From: G965197715 sp965247615
GTDB taxonomy: Bacteria > Chloroflexota > Dehalococcoidia > Lucifugimonadales > UBA1127
Length of the DNA stretch: 64,000 nucleotides
NCBI GenBank assembly: GCA_965247615.1
Contig: OZ252022.1
Span: 930,001 to 994,000, forward strand
Direction of reading: 5' to 3'
Under the pieces are notes generated by a model. The model ran no database searches, had not been told where the DNA came from, and worked only from the letters and a program-made list of their open reading frames with translations. This document shows, piece by piece, positions 33,122 through 42,256 of the stretch; the first letter of the stretch is position 1, and the number at the start of each line of letters is the position of its first letter. The translations under genes were made by a program, and so were the position numbers.

Positions 33122-34018
33122 TCAGCGTTCCGGGATGCGGAGCTGGATTCCGGTCTTCTCCTCTTGAAGGAGCGCGACGATGTCCGAGTCCCGTTCCCCC
33201 CAGCCACGCGCCAGCGCCTCCACATACTTCTGGTCGATGAGGTTGGACAGGTCCATCGGCAGCCCGAACTCCCTGCCCATGTCCGTCGCCAACCGGACGT
33301 CCTTTGCTGCCAGGGCGGTGGCGAACCCCGGCTCGAAGTTGCCCTTGAAGAGGAAACGCGGCAGCTTCTCCTCGAGGCGGCGGCTCCCCCCGGAGCTCTT
33401 GCCGATGACGTCCACCAGCACTTCCAGGTCAACCCCCGCCTTTACGCCCAACGTCAACGATTCGGCAAGCAGATTGCCAATTCCCATGCTCAGCAGGTTG
33501 TTGCATATCTTGCATACCATCCCGTTCCCAATGGCGCCGCAGTGGAACACATTGGAACCTATGGCCTCCAGAGCAGGCCGCACACGCTCGTAGACCTCCT
33601 TGTCGCCGCCCACCATCACCGCCAACGTGGCGTTTGCCGCCCCGTAGACGCCGCCGCTCACTGGAGCATCCAGCACCACGAAGCCACGCTCTTGGAACCG
33701 CTGATGGATGCGTCTGATGGCGGTGGGCGAGTTGGTGGAGAGGTCGACGTAGACTGTTCCAGCGGCCATCCCATCCAGGACTCCCTGCTCCCCCAGGGTC
33801 ACTGCCTCCACGTCCGCGGGCCCGGGGAGGGACGTGAAAACGAATTCATTGCCCTGCGCGGCGTTCTCCGGGGAGTCGGCCCACGTCGCCCCGCTTTCGA
33901 GCAGATCGATGGCCGCTTCTCTGCGGAGGTCGTGGACCGTGAGCTGGTGACCCGCCCTGATCAGGTTGCCGGCCATGGGCTTGCCCATGTTGCCCGTACC
34001 TACGAACCCGATTTTCAT
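33122..34018 (-). CDS. NAD(P)-dependent beta-hydroxyacid dehydrogenase
   Basis: A 298-residue member of the 3-hydroxyisobutyrate dehydrogenase / tartronate semialdehyde reductase family. The Rossmann start KIGFVGTGNMGKPMAGNL is followed by the substrate motif DAPVSGGVYGAANATLAVMVGG and the catalytic-lysine segment GNGMVCKICNNLLSMG. It oxidises or reduces a beta-hydroxy acid; the exact substrate is open. Its ATG overlaps the stop of the MFS gene by four bases (ATGA), so it is the last gene of the long minus-strand cluster. Confidence 0.88.
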   Translation of the reverse strand: MKIGFVGTGNMGKPMAGNLIRAGHQLTVHDLRREAAIDLLESGATWADSPENAAQGNEFVFTSLPGPADVEAVTLGEQGVLDGMAAGTVYVDLSTNSPTAIRRIHQRFQERGFVVLDAPVSGGVYGAANATLAVMVGGDKEVYERVRPALEAIGSNVFHCGAIGNGMVCKICNNLLSMGIGNLLAESLTLGVKAGVDLEVLVDVIGKSSGGSRRLEEKLPRFLFKGNFEPGFATALAAKDVRLATDMGREFGLPMDLSNLIDQKYVEALARGWGERDSDIVALLQEEKTGIQLRIPER

Positions 34019-35328
34019 CGTTCACCTCTCTTATCGATTGGTCTCTGGGCTGTGTTGCCGCTGCGTAGCGCCGGTTTCTTCGCCAGAAGGATCATGCCCG
34101 CTCCGATTATATTCACGACCGCCAGGCCCAGGAATGGCGCCGTGTAGCTCCCACGTGTATCGTAAAGGTATCCCGCCGCCAGGGGCCCGATGACCGTCGA
34201 TAGGTTCATCGGCACCTGCGAGACTCCGAGCAGCGTCGCAAAGTTCCGCCTTCCAAAGTATTCTCCCCGGATGGCCGTCAGCAGTGGCACCCTTCCCCCG
34301 AATCCGATGCCGTACAGCACGGCAAAAAGGTACGCCCCCGGGATGGAGTGTACCGTGGCGGCGATCACCATCGCCACCGCCTGTATGGCGATGAATGCCG
34401 CGATAGTTGGCGGCTTGGGCAGCCGGTCCCCAAGGTACCCGCCCACGAGTTGGAAGACTATCCCCGCGATGGTGTAGACCGAGACAACAGTCCCGGCGGC
34501 GGGCAGCGACATCCCCAGGTCCGTGAGCGCCGGGATGATGTGCACGGACACGGTGATGGCTGCTATTGCCGCAAAGCTGTGAGCCCCCGTGATGGCCCAG
34601 AAAGCGGGCGTTCGAAGGGCTTCGCGCACAGGAAAGCTGTAGAATTCCTCGCCTGCCGCCGGCGCCCCATCAGCCCCGGGGCCAGGAGCCCGGGGCGCGG
34701 ATTGCGCCTGAATGGGGTCACCATCGGGTCGCTGCCCATACTCCTCGGGGCGATTGCGCAGGGCGCGGGAGATGGGGAGCGCCAGCAGGGCGATGCTGAT
34801 TCCAAGCCAACGGGAGGTGGCCCGCCACCCGCTGTTCACGATGAGCCACGCCAGTCCCGGCACCAGCAGCCCACCGAGGTTGATCCCCGTGAGCCCGACG
34901 GCCATCGCCGTAGCCCGGCGGCGCACGAACCAGTGGTTGATGGCAGTCATCAGCGGCATGTAGCTCCCCAGGCCAGCCCCCATAAACACGACGATGAAGG
35001 CCAGGTAGAAGCTCACGATGCCCTGGAGGAAGCTGAACCAGATGAGGCCCGCCCCGAGCACCAGCAGTCCCAGGAGGACGACGCGCCTGGTCCCCATCCG
35101 GTCGCTGAGCAGCCCTTCGACGGGCCCGAGAAGCGCCCCCTCGACGCGGCCGAGGGAGAAGGCGCCGGAGAGCGCGGTCCGGCTCCACCCAAACTGGCGC
35201 TCCAGGGCCACGAAGAAGGTGCCGAGGCCCTGAAAGGTGGGGCCGATGACCATGGCCAGCACCAGTACAGTTATCGCTACCAGCCACCAGCCGTAGAAGA
35301 TGCCCCGGGGGCCCTTCATGCGCGACAA
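34015..35328 (-). CDS. MFS transporter, OFA/monocarboxylate-like
   Basis: A 437-residue MFS carrier beginning FYGWWLVAITVLVLAMVIGP, the opening typical of oxalate/formate and monocarboxylate carriers. It has LLSDRMGTRRVVLLG between helices 2 and 3, FVRRRATAMAVGLTGINLGG, a Pro/Ala/Gly-rich central loop (about 205-235) and YLGDRLPKPP in the second half. Position inside an acyl-CoA catabolic cluster suggests uptake or exchange of an organic acid. It is translationally coupled to the dehydrogenase downstream. Confidence 0.85.
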   Translation of the reverse strand: MSRMKGPRGIFYGWWLVAITVLVLAMVIGPTFQGLGTFFVALERQFGWSRTALSGAFSLGRVEGALLGPVEGLLSDRMGTRRVVLLGLLVLGAGLIWFSFLQGIVSFYLAFIVVFMGAGLGSYMPLMTAINHWFVRRRATAMAVGLTGINLGGLLVPGLAWLIVNSGWRATSRWLGISIALLALPISRALRNRPEEYGQRPDGDPIQAQSAPRAPGPGADGAPAAGEEFYSFPVREALRTPAFWAITGAHSFAAIAAITVSVHIIPALTDLGMSLPAAGTVVSVYTIAGIVFQLVGGYLGDRLPKPPTIAAFIAIQAVAMVIAATVHSIPGAYLFAVLYGIGFGGRVPLLTAIRGEYFGRRNFATLLGVSQVPMNLSTVIGPLAAGYLYDTRGSYTAPFLGLAVVNIIGAGMILLAKKPALRSGNTAQRPIDKRGER

Positions 35329-35421
35329 AGGATTGCCAGTCCTTTCACAGGAGTCGATTCAGCGGCGCTGTTCCCTGCACCGCGCTTCAGCCCCCACCCC
35401 GCGGCGGCGTCCGTCCCAAGC

Positions 35422-36216
35422 CTAGGGGCGCGGGAGATTCTGCGACACCATCCGTGCGTGGTAGGCGTAGACGGGGTTGAGCCCGCTGCGGGTCCGGGGG
35501 TCGCCCTGCCCCGCCATCAGCTCCTTGAAGTGCGGAAGCTCCTGCAGCTGGGGCCTGTTCGCGCTCTCGGCGATCATCTCCTCCGGGATCTGCGCGTGGG
35601 ATGGGCCCGCAGCACAATAGGCGTACCAGTTCATCTTGGCTTGCTCTTCCAGGTTGAGCATGTTGACAACGGACTCGCCCAGATTGTTGCCCGTGGTGGC
35701 GGCTCCGTGCCCCTGGAGCAGGACGGCGCGGCTGTCCCCCATCGTGGTGGCGACCTCCATCCCCTCCTCCACCGACGTGATGATCTTGTTGTGCGGATAC
35801 ACAGGCAGGGGCGTTCGCACAAGCTGAAGCCCCTCGGCGCACATGGGGACCAGGGTCGCCTGAAGCACGCTCATCACCACCGTGTACCGCGGATGGCAGT
35901 GGACGATGGATAAGACGTCTGGGTGTGTCTTGTAGATGCAGGCGTGAAGCTGCACCTCGTAGCACTGCGTCGTACCCGGAGGCCCATCGACCTTGTAGCC
36001 ATCGAGGTCGCACAGAATCATGTCCTCGGGCCGCATGAGCGGGATCGCGTCCAACTCGTAGCCGCGCCCCTTCACGACGAACTTGTTGGGGTCCGACGGC
36101 AGCCTCAAGCTCGCGTGTCCCAGCGATAAGAGCGCCCCGGAAGCGAGCCCCATGTCCGCCAGCACTCTGTTTGCCACCGCCACGTCATACCTGACATCTT
36201 CCAGCTCTGAAGCCAT
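35422..36216 (-). CDS. Class II aldolase/adducin family protein
   Basis: A 264-residue class II aldolase-fold protein. Zinc ligands are visible in IVHCHPRYTVVMSVL and, later, in LLQGHGAATTG; GHASLRLPSDPNKFVVKGRG near the N-terminus forms the phosphate/carboxylate loop. Family members include fuculose-phosphate aldolase and related decarboxylases; the substrate here is unknown. Start chosen at ATG 36216, which has AAAGGAGG 10 bp upstream; the longer open frame upstream is Arg-rich and not conserved-looking. It lies 93 bp from the MFS gene and in the same direction. Confidence 0.85.
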   Translation of the reverse strand: MASELEDVRYDVAVANRVLADMGLASGALLSLGHASLRLPSDPNKFVVKGRGYELDAIPLMRPEDMILCDLDGYKVDGPPGTTQCYEVQLHACIYKTHPDVLSIVHCHPRYTVVMSVLQATLVPMCAEGLQLVRTPLPVYPHNKIITSVEEGMEVATTMGDSRAVLLQGHGAATTGNNLGESVVNMLNLEEQAKMNWYAYCAAGPSHAQIPEEMIAESANRPQLQELPHFKELMAGQGDPRTRSGLNPVYAYHARMVSQNLPRP

Positions 36217-36610
36217 GCCTGGAGTCCTCCTTTGTCGTTGTTGGCCGCCCAGGAAGTCCATCGAAGTGCGGCGTGCGCGGCTGACTGCACTCACCGCGGT
36301 CGTGCGTCGCCGAACGTCGTCTCGAACCGTGAGCGCGCGGCGGAGGCGGAGTTGTGGTGAGTGCGCGGGCCGGCGCACGCCGCTCCCAATGCACGACGAT
36401 GCGCTCACTCTAGCCGCAAGGTTGGGCACAGTCAATGAGCCCCGCCCGCGCCAGCCGGCGGCATCCGAAGTCGAGGTGCGCAGGCGACGACCAACGGCGA
36501 TGGGCGATGTCCGATGTCCGGGCGCGAAGACAGTGGAGCGAAGCTAGCCGCGTCGCCCACAGCCCGTTCCCCCGCGAGCTTACGCCGCCTTGGGGAGGGA
36601 CTCGCTGGGC
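36217..36610. other. Gap between aldolase and hydratase genes
   Basis: 394 bp with no credible gene. The only long frame is the Arg-rich upstream extension of the aldolase frame. I see no clear terminator or promoter; the region probably holds the promoter of the aldolase-MFS-dehydrogenase subunit. Confidence 0.4.
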
Positions 36611-37384
36611 CTAGCGGCCCTTGAAGTCCGGCGGGCGCTTTTCCCTGAATGCCCGGATGCCCTCCTGAGCGTCCTCCGTGCCGCGGCCGATGTGGCCCAG
36701 GAAAGCGGACATCCGCAGCGAGTCAAGCAGGGACATCTCCTGGGCGCGGTAGGCCATCTCCTTGAGACCGCGCACCGCCAGCGGGGGGTTGACCGCGATG
36801 CGGCCTGCCAGCTCCAGCGCCGAGTCCATCAGCGCCTCTTGCGGCACCACACGATTCACTAGCCCCCATTGCAGTGCTTGTTGTGCATTGACCCGGTCGC
36901 CGGTCAGCAGCATCTCCATGGCTGCCCCAAAGGGTATGAGCCGTGGCAATCGCTGCGGGGCCCCCATGCCGGAAGGAAACCCGAGCTTGATCTCGGGAAT
37001 ACTGAACTCAGCGTTCTCGGAGGCGATACGGATGTCGCAGGCGAGGGCCAGCATGCAGCCGCCTCCCACGGCGAAGCCGTTGACCGCGGCGATGATGGGC
37101 TTCCAGATCTCCCAGCCGGTAATGAGCGAGCGCGGCGGCGGGTCCCACACGGTGGCTCCCCCCACGCCGCGCTCGTCGCTTCTGGGGGCCTTGAGGTTGC
37201 CGCCTGCGGAGAAGGCGCGGGTCCCCGCACCGGTTATGATGCAGCAGCGCAGCTCATCGTCCTGCGCGTACTCGACCAGCCGGTCCTGCAACTCCTCCCC
37301 GGTCAGACCGATGTTGAGGTCCGTATCGCCCTCCATGGTCACGACGACGACATGGCCCTGCTTTTCATAACGAACCTGTGCCAT
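36611..37384 (-). CDS. Enoyl-CoA hydratase/isomerase family protein
   Basis: A 257-residue crotonase. The oxyanion-hole segments are AFSAGGNLKAPRSD and AVNGFAVGGGCMLALACDIRIAS; the usual first catalytic Glu region is AEFSIPEIKLGFPSGMGAPQRL. The second hydratase Glu motif (normally GGTQRL with upstream Glu) reads GAPQRL, so hydratase activity is not assured and an isomerase or hydrolase role is possible. It lies 70 bp downstream of a family III CoA-transferase, consistent with working on the CoA ester that enzyme makes. Confidence 0.88.
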   Translation of the reverse strand: MAQVRYEKQGHVVVVTMEGDTDLNIGLTGEELQDRLVEYAQDDELRCCIITGAGTRAFSAGGNLKAPRSDERGVGGATVWDPPPRSLITGWEIWKPIIAAVNGFAVGGGCMLALACDIRIASENAEFSIPEIKLGFPSGMGAPQRLPRLIPFGAAMEMLLTGDRVNAQQALQWGLVNRVVPQEALMDSALELAGRIAVNPPLAVRGLKEMAYRAQEMSLLDSLRMSAFLGHIGRGTEDAQEGIRAFREKRPPDFKGR

Positions 37385-37453
37385 TCCTGCCTCTCCCTCT
37401 CAAGCTGCCGGCGCGAGATGGCGCGCCACGCAATGGTTCTCTTCTGCCCGAAG

Positions 37454-38614
37454 CTAAACGATGCCCTTAGCCCGCAGATCCGCTTGCTCTTCAGCCCCGT
37501 AGCCCAGCTCCCCCAGCACCTCGGCCGTATGCTCGCCCACCTGGGGCGACGCTCTGTGCGTCATGCCGTCTGACTCCGAAAGTCTGATGGGGGGAGCGAA
37601 CACCTGGACCGGCCCGGCCTGCGGATGCTCCACTCGCACGAACATCTCGTTGGCCACCATCTGTGGTTCGGAGAACACCTGCTCCCGCTCCAGTATGGGC
37701 GCCGCGGGAACGTCGGCCTCGTCAAGGAGCGTGAGCCACTCTCGAGACGGTTTGGTGGCGAAGATGGCTTCGACGACCGGATGTACCTCCTTGCGAAACT
37801 CCTCCCGGTGCGCGGCGTCGAATGCCCGTGGGTCATTGGCCAGGTGGTTCAGGTCCATCAGGATGCAGAGGCGCTTGAACTGATGGGGCCGCAGGGCGGT
37901 GACGTTGATGTAGGCGTCGTCCGCGCAGCGGTAGATGCCATAGGTGGGGAAGTCGAAGTCGTTTAGCAGGCGACCTGCCTTCTCCAGCTTCACCAGGTTG
38001 GTCATCTGCATAGCTAGCGCAGCTTGAAGAAGGGAGGTCTCCACCATCTGTCCTTCTCCCGTCTTCTCCCGGCGCCAGAGGGCCATGGTGACGCCGTAGG
38101 CCATCAGCATCGGCACGGAGGGATCGGACAGCCACACCCCCGCCGTCACCGGCGTCCCGTCTTCCCATCGCCGGTGCATCGCGCCGGAGAACCCCTGCGT
38201 GAGGCGGTCGTATCCACCGTGCGTGGCGTACGGCCCCTTGGTCCCGAAGGCGGTGATGGAGCCGTACACCAGTCTGGGGTTCAGCGCCTTCATCGACTCA
38301 TAGTCCACGCCCAACCGCCGCGTCGCGGCAAGCCGGATGTTCGTGATCAGCACGTCCGATTGCTGCACAAGCTTCCGGAAGACCGCCTGGCCTTCGGGTT
38401 TCCTCAGGTCCAGCGTGAGACTGCGTTTGTTGCGGTTGAGCACCGAGAAGGCCGTGCCGGCGCCTTTCGCGGCGGGATCGTCCGATGGCCGGTCCCCCGG
38501 AGACTCGATCCGGACCACGTCTGCGCCCTGGTCCGCCAGGTACATGGAGCTTCCCGGGCCGGCTATGCCCCTGCACAGATCAATGACCCGTACCCCTTCC
38601 AGCATCTGCACCAT
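37454..38614 (-). CDS. Family III CoA-transferase (CaiB/BaiF)
   Basis: A 386-residue CaiB/BaiF-type enzyme, normal length. It starts LEGVRVIDLCRGIAGPGSSM and has the family segments ADVVRIESPGDRPSD, NRNKRSLTLDLRKPEGQAVF, LVYGSITAFGTKGPY and the nucleophile region VWLSDPSVPMLMAYG, where the Asp is the likely CoA-ester-forming residue. It moves CoA between carboxylic acids. Ribosome-binding site GGAGAGG. It is one of two such paralogs in this cluster, separated by an amidohydrolase. Confidence 0.88.
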   Translation of the reverse strand: MVQMLEGVRVIDLCRGIAGPGSSMYLADQGADVVRIESPGDRPSDDPAAKGAGTAFSVLNRNKRSLTLDLRKPEGQAVFRKLVQQSDVLITNIRLAATRRLGVDYESMKALNPRLVYGSITAFGTKGPYATHGGYDRLTQGFSGAMHRRWEDGTPVTAGVWLSDPSVPMLMAYGVTMALWRREKTGEGQMVETSLLQAALAMQMTNLVKLEKAGRLLNDFDFPTYGIYRCADDAYINVTALRPHQFKRLCILMDLNHLANDPRAFDAAHREEFRKEVHPVVEAIFATKPSREWLTLLDEADVPAAPILEREQVFSEPQMVANEMFVRVEHPQAGPVQVFAPPIRLSESDGMTHRASPQVGEHTAEVLGELGYGAEEQADLRAKGIV

Positions 38615-38711
38615 GACCTCTCCTGGGAACGCTTGCGCTCACCCGCTTGCCACTGCGAGCCAACGCAGCGGCAAGCGTCGACTGGGAAGCGACCTTCTTT
38701 GCCGCTTCCCC

Positions 38712-39809
38712 CTACAGGCCGTAGAGTCGCTTGGGATTGTCGTAGAGCATCTTGTCCAGCGCGGAGGCGGTTATCTCGTCGTTCTCCACCCGGGCGCGCA
38801 GGGTATCCTGGAAGTCCCGCTCCTTGGACTGATCGGCGTGGCAGTAGTCGGACCCGACGACCAGGTTGTCCTCGCCGGCGAACTTGAGGATGTACGGTAG
38901 GTCCTCGTCCACCTGGCACGTCACGAAGAGGTTGAACTCCTTCAGGACGTCTCGATTGAAGTCGAAGCCGTCCGGCAGGTCGCGCCACGACAGCAGCGTC
39001 TGCGAGCGCGGCTGCGCGCCCGGGTGACCAATCCGGCGCCCGATCCGGTACACCTCGTGGGGAATCCACCCGGAGGCCGCCTCGACAAAGCCCCACCGGA
39101 TATTGGGATACTTCTGCGGGATCTTGTTCATGACCAGGTCGGAGAAGGTCTCCGGCAGTGAGGCAAAGGGGACGCGATTGCTTCCGGAGGCCTCCCGATT
39201 GGCCCGGAGGTTGGGGATACCGCTCCCCGTGTGGAAGCACACCGCCATCTCGAGGTCGTTGGCCTCTTCCCATAGCGGCTGGTAGTAGGCGTCAGTGACG
39301 ATCTTACCGGCGTCCTGATTGCCCTTCTTGAAGATGCCGACGGCGCCATGCTCCCTGGCCCAGCGCACCTCCTTGATCGCCTCGTCCATCATCATCACCG
39401 GCGGCAGGCACATCCAGCGAAGGCGTCCCTCCGACTCGGCGCAGCGGTCCGCCATCCAGCGGTTGTAGCTCCGCCTGAGCGCGATGTCGATCGCCGGCCG
39501 CGCTGTGGGCTGGATCAGCATCGTGGTTGGGTAGATGACGTGGGTCTGCACGTCCAGGCTGTCCATGTCCTTCACGCGGACCCTCACATCCAGAAGCTCC
39601 CGGGCCTCCACTCTGGTCTGCGTCTTTTCGTCGCTGCGCGTCAGCCTTGGCTGGCGCTCACCGTCGATGACCCAGTGGCGCACCGCCGGGCGGTTTTCGC
39701 GGTCAGGGTAAACCACGGTCGGCTTGTACTCCTGCTCGTTCGACAGCATGTACCCCCATGTGTCCTCGGTCTCGTCTACGTGAGTATCCGCGTCTATGGT
39801 TATCGGCAT
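38712..39809 (-). CDS. Amidohydrolase (COG2159, amidohydro_2)
   Basis: A 365-residue TIM-barrel metal hydrolase or decarboxylase of the ACMSD-like group. It opens with ITIDADTHVDETEDTW (the first metal motif reads DTHV), has AVCFHTGSGIPN on a later strand (metal His), EAASGWIPHEVYRIGRR and LVVGSDYCHADQ (the Asp ligand). Family members hydrolyse or decarboxylate cyclic and aromatic acids. GGGAGA precedes the ATG. It is flanked by two CoA-transferases, so it may open or decarboxylate the compound before or after CoA transfer. Confidence 0.85.
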   Translation of the reverse strand: MPITIDADTHVDETEDTWGYMLSNEQEYKPTVVYPDRENRPAVRHWVIDGERQPRLTRSDEKTQTRVEARELLDVRVRVKDMDSLDVQTHVIYPTTMLIQPTARPAIDIALRRSYNRWMADRCAESEGRLRWMCLPPVMMMDEAIKEVRWAREHGAVGIFKKGNQDAGKIVTDAYYQPLWEEANDLEMAVCFHTGSGIPNLRANREASGSNRVPFASLPETFSDLVMNKIPQKYPNIRWGFVEAASGWIPHEVYRIGRRIGHPGAQPRSQTLLSWRDLPDGFDFNRDVLKEFNLFVTCQVDEDLPYILKFAGEDNLVVGSDYCHADQSKERDFQDTLRARVENDEITASALDKMLYDNPKRLYGL

Positions 39810-39906
39810 TGCGTCTCCCTCCTCATGCTCCCGCTTTGCGGCGATGATCTTGGCCTGAGCTTGCCCCTATTGTAGTACCTCGACGCCGGCCCCGCGCGAC
39901 GGCGCG

Positions 39907-41127
39907 TCACTCGGATGCTCCCTCCAGGCGGCTTGTTCTGACGACGCCCTTCTGTTGCAGGTCCTGGATGTCAGCATCGCTGTAGTCCAGCTCACGCAGA
40001 ACGCTCACGGTGTGCTCCCCGAGCAGCGGTGCGAAGCTGCGGAACGTGGGAGGCGTCTCCGAAAGGCGGAATGGCGATGACAGCTGGCGCACCCTCCCTT
40101 CCAGGGGGTGGTCCAACTCCAGGACCATCCCGCGCTCCCGGGCGTACTGCCCCTCCAGCACCTCGTCAAACTCCAGGACGGGCGCCACGGCGATCTCCTT
40201 GGGGATGATGGCCAGCCACTCGTCCCGGGTCCTGGTCAGCATGTGCTCCTGGACCTTCCGGATGGTCTCCGCGTTGCGGCCCGGACGGGCCTCCGCGAGC
40301 TCGGTAAGTCCCACGGCGGCGCAGAACTCGGCCCAGAAGTGGGTCTGGTACGCCGCTGCGTTGCTGAGGTACTTCCCGTCCTTGCACCGCAAGTTCCCGA
40401 TACTGGGAATGCCGCGCCGGCGGATATCCTGCTCCCGGAAGTAGCTGGGCGCGTTTCCGTTGACCAGGGTTGTGCCCCCCTCCAGCAGCGCGATGTCCAC
40501 CTGCTGGCCCCGGCCAGTCCTCTCGCGCGCCATGAGCGCAGATTGGATAGCTATCACTGCAAGGGCCGCTGAGAAGCCGTCCACAGGCGTGAACAGCATA
40601 TCTGCGGGCTCGCCGTCCTGGCCGCTGGTCAGCGCCGTCACCCCGGACATCCCCTGGGAGTTGCGCTCGTTGCCAGGCCAGTCCGAATAGCTGTTCCCGT
40701 GGCCGTACCCGCTCAGCGTGGCGTAGATCAGGCGGGGGTTTAGCTTGCTCAACGTCGCATAGTCGGCGCCCAGGCGCTCGTACACGGGGAGGCGGAAGGA
40801 GCCGAAGAACACATCCGCCCTCGCCGCAAGCTTGTGCAGAATCGTCCGTCCCTCCGGCTTCTGGAGGTTGATGGATACGCTGCGCTTATTGCGGTGGATA
40901 TGGTCCCACGCGTTGGTCCGGGCTTCAGCCTCGGTGGCTGCCGCGTCGGCGGTAAAGCTCTCACGTGATGCGCGGGCCGCCTGCTGGTCCCGGTAAACGC
41001 CGCGGTCTGCTACGTCCTCCACCTTGAGCACGTCCATCCCGAGGTCCGCCAGCATCCAGGTGGCCATGGGACCGGGGACGAGCCGGGTGAAATCCAGCAG
41101 CTGAAGGCCCTCCAGGGGAAGCGTCAT
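39907..41127 (-). CDS. Family III CoA-transferase (CaiB/BaiF), second paralog
   Basis: A 406-residue CaiB/BaiF enzyme starting LEGLQLLDFTRLVPGPMATW; I use the ATG at 41127, which has AAGGAG, and reject 81 upstream residues that read through non-coding DNA. Motifs: NKRSVSINLQKPEGRTILH, LIYATLSGYGHGN, and the nucleophile region TPVDGFSAALAVIA. Differences from the 37454 paralog are spread along the whole chain, so it is not a recent duplicate and may use another acid. Confidence 0.87.
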   Translation of the reverse strand: MTLPLEGLQLLDFTRLVPGPMATWMLADLGMDVLKVEDVADRGVYRDQQAARASRESFTADAAATEAEARTNAWDHIHRNKRSVSINLQKPEGRTILHKLAARADVFFGSFRLPVYERLGADYATLSKLNPRLIYATLSGYGHGNSYSDWPGNERNSQGMSGVTALTSGQDGEPADMLFTPVDGFSAALAVIAIQSALMARERTGRGQQVDIALLEGGTTLVNGNAPSYFREQDIRRRGIPSIGNLRCKDGKYLSNAAAYQTHFWAEFCAAVGLTELAEARPGRNAETIRKVQEHMLTRTRDEWLAIIPKEIAVAPVLEFDEVLEGQYARERGMVLELDHPLEGRVRQLSSPFRLSETPPTFRSFAPLLGEHTVSVLRELDYSDADIQDLQQKGVVRTSRLEGASE

Positions 41128-41320
41128 CCGTGTGTCTCCTTCCCAAGCCCAAGGGGACTCCTGATGCAGACCCCGGCACTCCTGCTTACGACGGACGCTC
41201 CCAGCTCTCCCAGTGCGTGCGCTCTTTGCCACTCGGCCGCTGGAGTATGGGCAGGCCCCTTGCCCAAAGGCACGAGGATTTGGGGCGCCGACCACAGGGG
41301 AAGCCGGATCCCGGACAGCG

Positions 41321-42235
41321 TCATCTGCTGCGGAGGCGCGGGTCCAGAACGTCCCGCAGAGCGTCGCCAAAGACGGCGAAGGCGAAGGTCACGCTTGCCA
41401 GGGCTATTCCCGGGTAGATAGCAAGCCACGATGCGATCTCCATGTGCTCTCTGGCGGCGGACTGGAGCATGTTGCCCCAGGATGGCTGCGGAGGCGGCAC
41501 ACCCAGCCCCAGGAAGCTCAGGCCCGCTTCGATGACGATGGCGCTCCCCAGGAGACCGGTGGCCAGGACAAAGAGGGGCGCCAGGGAGTTGGGGATGATG
41601 TGCTGGAACATGATTCGTGTCGAGGAGGCGCCCAGGGCGCGGGCCGACAGCACGTAGACCTCTTCCTTGACCGACAGGGCGGCAGAGCGCGAAAGACGGA
41701 TGAATCGAGGCGTTGCATTGACGGCAATTGCAAAGGTCACCGTATTCAGAGAGGGCTGGAGGGCCACCACCATCACCAGGACCAGGACGATGCTGGGGAA
41801 CCCCATCATGGTGTCCACGAGCCGCTGGATAATAAGGTCGAACTTGCCGCCCCAATACGCCGACATCACGCCCAGAACAAGTCCCAGACCTGAGGAGAGA
41901 ACCACCGCTCCAAGGCCAACGTACAACGACACCCTGGAGCCGTAGATGATGCGGCTCAGCTGGTCCCGTCCGAATATGTCCGTTCCCAGCCAGTGCCCTG
42001 CGCTGGGCGGCTCCATGCGTTCGGGGATGTTGTGCGCATAGGGATCGAAGGGCGCGAGCAATGGCGCCATGATGGCAATGAAGACCAGGGACACAATCAC
42101 AATCCCCCCGGCTGCGCCCAGGGGCTTCCTGGTCATGAACCGAAGGAGGACTGAGGCTATAGAGCGTTTGCCCCGGGTCCGGAGGACGCCCTGAAGGCTA
42201 TCTCCAGCTTGGCTCTGCGAAAGGTCTGCGCTCAT
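41321..42235 (-). CDS. Peptide-type ABC permease (DppC-like)
   Basis: A 304-residue inner-membrane permease. After a cytoplasmic N-terminus and first helix (GAAGGIVIVSLVFIAIMAPL) come GHWLGTDIFGRDQLSRIIYGSRVSL, the usual DppC signature, and the EAA loop SARALGASSTRIMFQHIIPN that contacts the ATPase. The C-terminus GDALRDVLDPRLR is also typical. It pairs with the DppB-like gene 21 bp upstream. No ATPase gene is nearby. Confidence 0.9.
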   Translation of the reverse strand: MSADLSQSQAGDSLQGVLRTRGKRSIASVLLRFMTRKPLGAAGGIVIVSLVFIAIMAPLLAPFDPYAHNIPERMEPPSAGHWLGTDIFGRDQLSRIIYGSRVSLYVGLGAVVLSSGLGLVLGVMSAYWGGKFDLIIQRLVDTMMGFPSIVLVLVMVVALQPSLNTVTFAIAVNATPRFIRLSRSAALSVKEEVYVLSARALGASSTRIMFQHIIPNSLAPLFVLATGLLGSAIVIEAGLSFLGLGVPPPQPSWGNMLQSAAREHMEIASWLAIYPGIALASVTFAFAVFGDALRDVLDPRLRSR

Positions 42236-42256
42236 GTCGCTTAGTTCCTCACTCTT